DNA of 64,000 bases from Corynebacterium confusum (GTDB lineage Bacteria; Actinomycetota; Actinomycetes; Mycobacteriales; Mycobacteriaceae), in contig NZ_CP047202.1 in assembly GCF_030408715.1 (NCBI RefSeq), positions 2,415,846 to 2,479,845 of the forward strand, written 5' to 3'. Positions 63,197 through 64,000 of this stretch are shown in pieces (within the stretch, counting starts at the first letter, position 1; the number at the start of each line of letters is the position of its first letter). Position numbers and translations under genes: made by a program. The notes under the pieces are model-generated. The model saw only the letters and a program-made list of their open reading frames with translations, ran no database searches and was not told where the DNA came from.

Positions 63197-63340
63197 TTAA
63201 GCGGTCAGCTTAGCGCGACCCTTCTTGCGACGTGCGGCCACGATGGCGCGACCTGCACGGGTGTTCATACGAGTACGGAAGCCGTGCTTGCGTGCACGAC
63301 GACGGTTGTTCGGCTGGAACGTCCGCTTTCCCTTTGCCAC
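63197..63340 (-). CDS. rpmH: 50S ribosomal protein L34
   Basis: A 47-residue ribosomal protein, [20 protein letters not shown] and [22 protein letters not shown] start at 63340, preceded by AAGGAG; the longer in-frame sequence upstream is leader. It is the first gene of rpmH-rnpA-yidD-yidC-rsmG-parA-parB, reading away from dnaA. Confidence 0.97.
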   Translation of the reverse strand: MAKGKRTFQPNNRRRARKHGFRTRMNTRAGRAIVAARRKKGRAKLTA

Positions 63341-63700
63341 GGTAAAACTCCTTGAAATTTGGGTGTGGAGGCGGAGAGCATAAACCCTCGCCTCCACGAC
63401 GATTAGATTCCGTAAAGCGCAACCAAAGCGCGCGATCCCCGCGCGAGTTATGCATTTACGCGCAACCATAAAGTTGCGATAGACCCTGACAGACTACGTG
63501 ACGAACCCACCTCGAAACAAATCGACACACAGGGGTACCCGAAATTACAAAGATGTTGTTTCGCCCAGCTAAGGCCATAGATTTGCCAGTCTTACTGGGA
63601 TTGTGCCATCACCGTGACACCCACGCCGGGAAGCGACACGCGAAGGGGCAAAATCGTCCGCTAGACAGCGCCGCGATCGAAGGGGTATCAATGAAGAATC
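63341..63700. other. rpmH promoter/leader region
   Basis: No gene is supported. The part next to rpmH is its leader with the AAGGAG site; the rest should hold the rpmH promoter. I see no DnaA box in this part. Confidence 0.45.
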
Positions 63701-64000
63701 GATATTCCACAGAAAGCACTCGGGTGTGGATAAACCTTAATCGATAGTTGAGACTTACGGAGTTTCCCGAGGTCACAACCACTAAACACCCGAGTGGAGT
63801 TTATCCACACCCTATCGTATAGGCTGTGGATAAACTGATCTTTCACACCTGTGAAAACTTCTGTGGAGACCGAGGTTGACCACAAAATCCCATTGTGATT
63901 AACCCCGTGGAAAACTGTAATTTCGGCAATCCGCGCGTCCTCCGGCGCGCTTTTGACTTCTAACTGTCCCTATCCGTCAACGAGAATAAAAGGCAACGGT
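63701..64000. other. origin-proximal region with DnaA boxes, upstream of dnaA
   Basis: Three perfect DnaA boxes: TGTGGATAA at 63725-63733 (minus orientation), TTATCCACA at 63801-63809 (plus) and TGTGGATAA at 63825-63833 (minus). Weaker relatives are the TATTCCACA near 63703 and TTTTCCACG read on the minus strand near 63905. An inverted repeat, CACTCGGGTGT (63717-63727) and ACACCCGAGTG (63786-63796), brackets the first two. Position beside rpmH implies oriC or the dnaA promoter region. Confidence 0.8.

Noticed and set aside
63846..63862. CACACCTGTGAAAAC as a sixth parS
   Set aside because: It lacks the CACGTG centre and matches the parS consensus poorly.
63688..63885. A 65-codon frame in the DnaA-box region
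   Set aside because: It runs through the DnaA boxes, has no ribosome-binding site and no coding bias.
1..64000. tRNA, rRNA, CRISPR arrays, insertion sequences or prophage genes
   Set aside because: None were seen by eye in the intergenic spaces; a tRNAscan/Infernal run would settle small RNAs.

Overview
The window is GC-rich chromosomal DNA from a Corynebacterium (Actinomycetota). The last 18 kb carry the gene order seen beside the replication origin in mycobacteria and corynebacteria: cca, NUDIX, DUF6049, murJ, sigM, trxB, trxA, cwlM, then parB, parA, rsmG, yidC, yidD, rnpA and rpmH on the other strand. It ends in an intergenic region with three perfect DnaA boxes; dnaA itself should lie just past the right edge. 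A trp operon with trpL and a TrpC-TrpF fusion, the brnFE exporter pair and a divergent hrtBA/chrSA-like locus also fit Corynebacterium. I do not name a species. I saw no rRNA, tRNA, CRISPR array, prophage or insertion sequence.

Layout. 0.3-3.4 kb: DNA repair (nei2), metabolite repair (nnr) and a membrane protein. 3.4-7.1 kb: an HrtBA-type ABC exporter divergent from a ChrSA-type two-component system, with paired palindromes between them. 7.1-10.5 kb: flavoprotein, VanZ protein, AcuI-like reductase and an unknown protein. 10.5-11.8 kb: a Fic protein with a large upstream palindrome. 11.9-15.3 kb: a siderophore-type iron ABC importer with two DtxR-like boxes. 15.4-22.2 kb: leuS, then two divergent secreted phosphoesterases. 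22.5-26.5 kb: a second importer with a structured 5' leader. 26.5-31.4 kb: two aldehyde dehydrogenases, a broken flavin reductase and small membrane proteins. 31.4-38.5 kb: trpL-E-G-D-CF-B-A with an attenuator. 38.5-44.1 kb: transporters, a Rieske lipoprotein and brnFE. 44.2-64 kb: YqgE and the origin-proximal block, with pepN lying between murJ and sigM.

Themes. (1) Chromosome segregation: parA and parB lie at 59-61 kb, and five parS-like 16-mers lie at 28.0, 28.6, 35.8, 36.4 and 41.7 kb, two of them inside trpCF and trpB where they encode the same pentapeptide. (2) Iron and heme: heme export with its sensor, and a DtxR-type siderophore importer. (3) Envelope: murJ with a kinase-like tail, a cwlM whose amidase centre is degenerate, yidC/yidD and sigM. 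(4) Gene decay: relics of a beta-propeller protein, a DUF3500 protein, a flavin reductase, an MMPL transporter and a YceI protein, plus a phosphoesterase whose membrane anchor is out of frame. The least explained signals are the nested hairpins in the leader of the importer at 25.3-26.4 kb, the double palindrome upstream of fic, and the out-of-frame anchor. All similarity statements rest on recognised motifs and gene order; no search was run.
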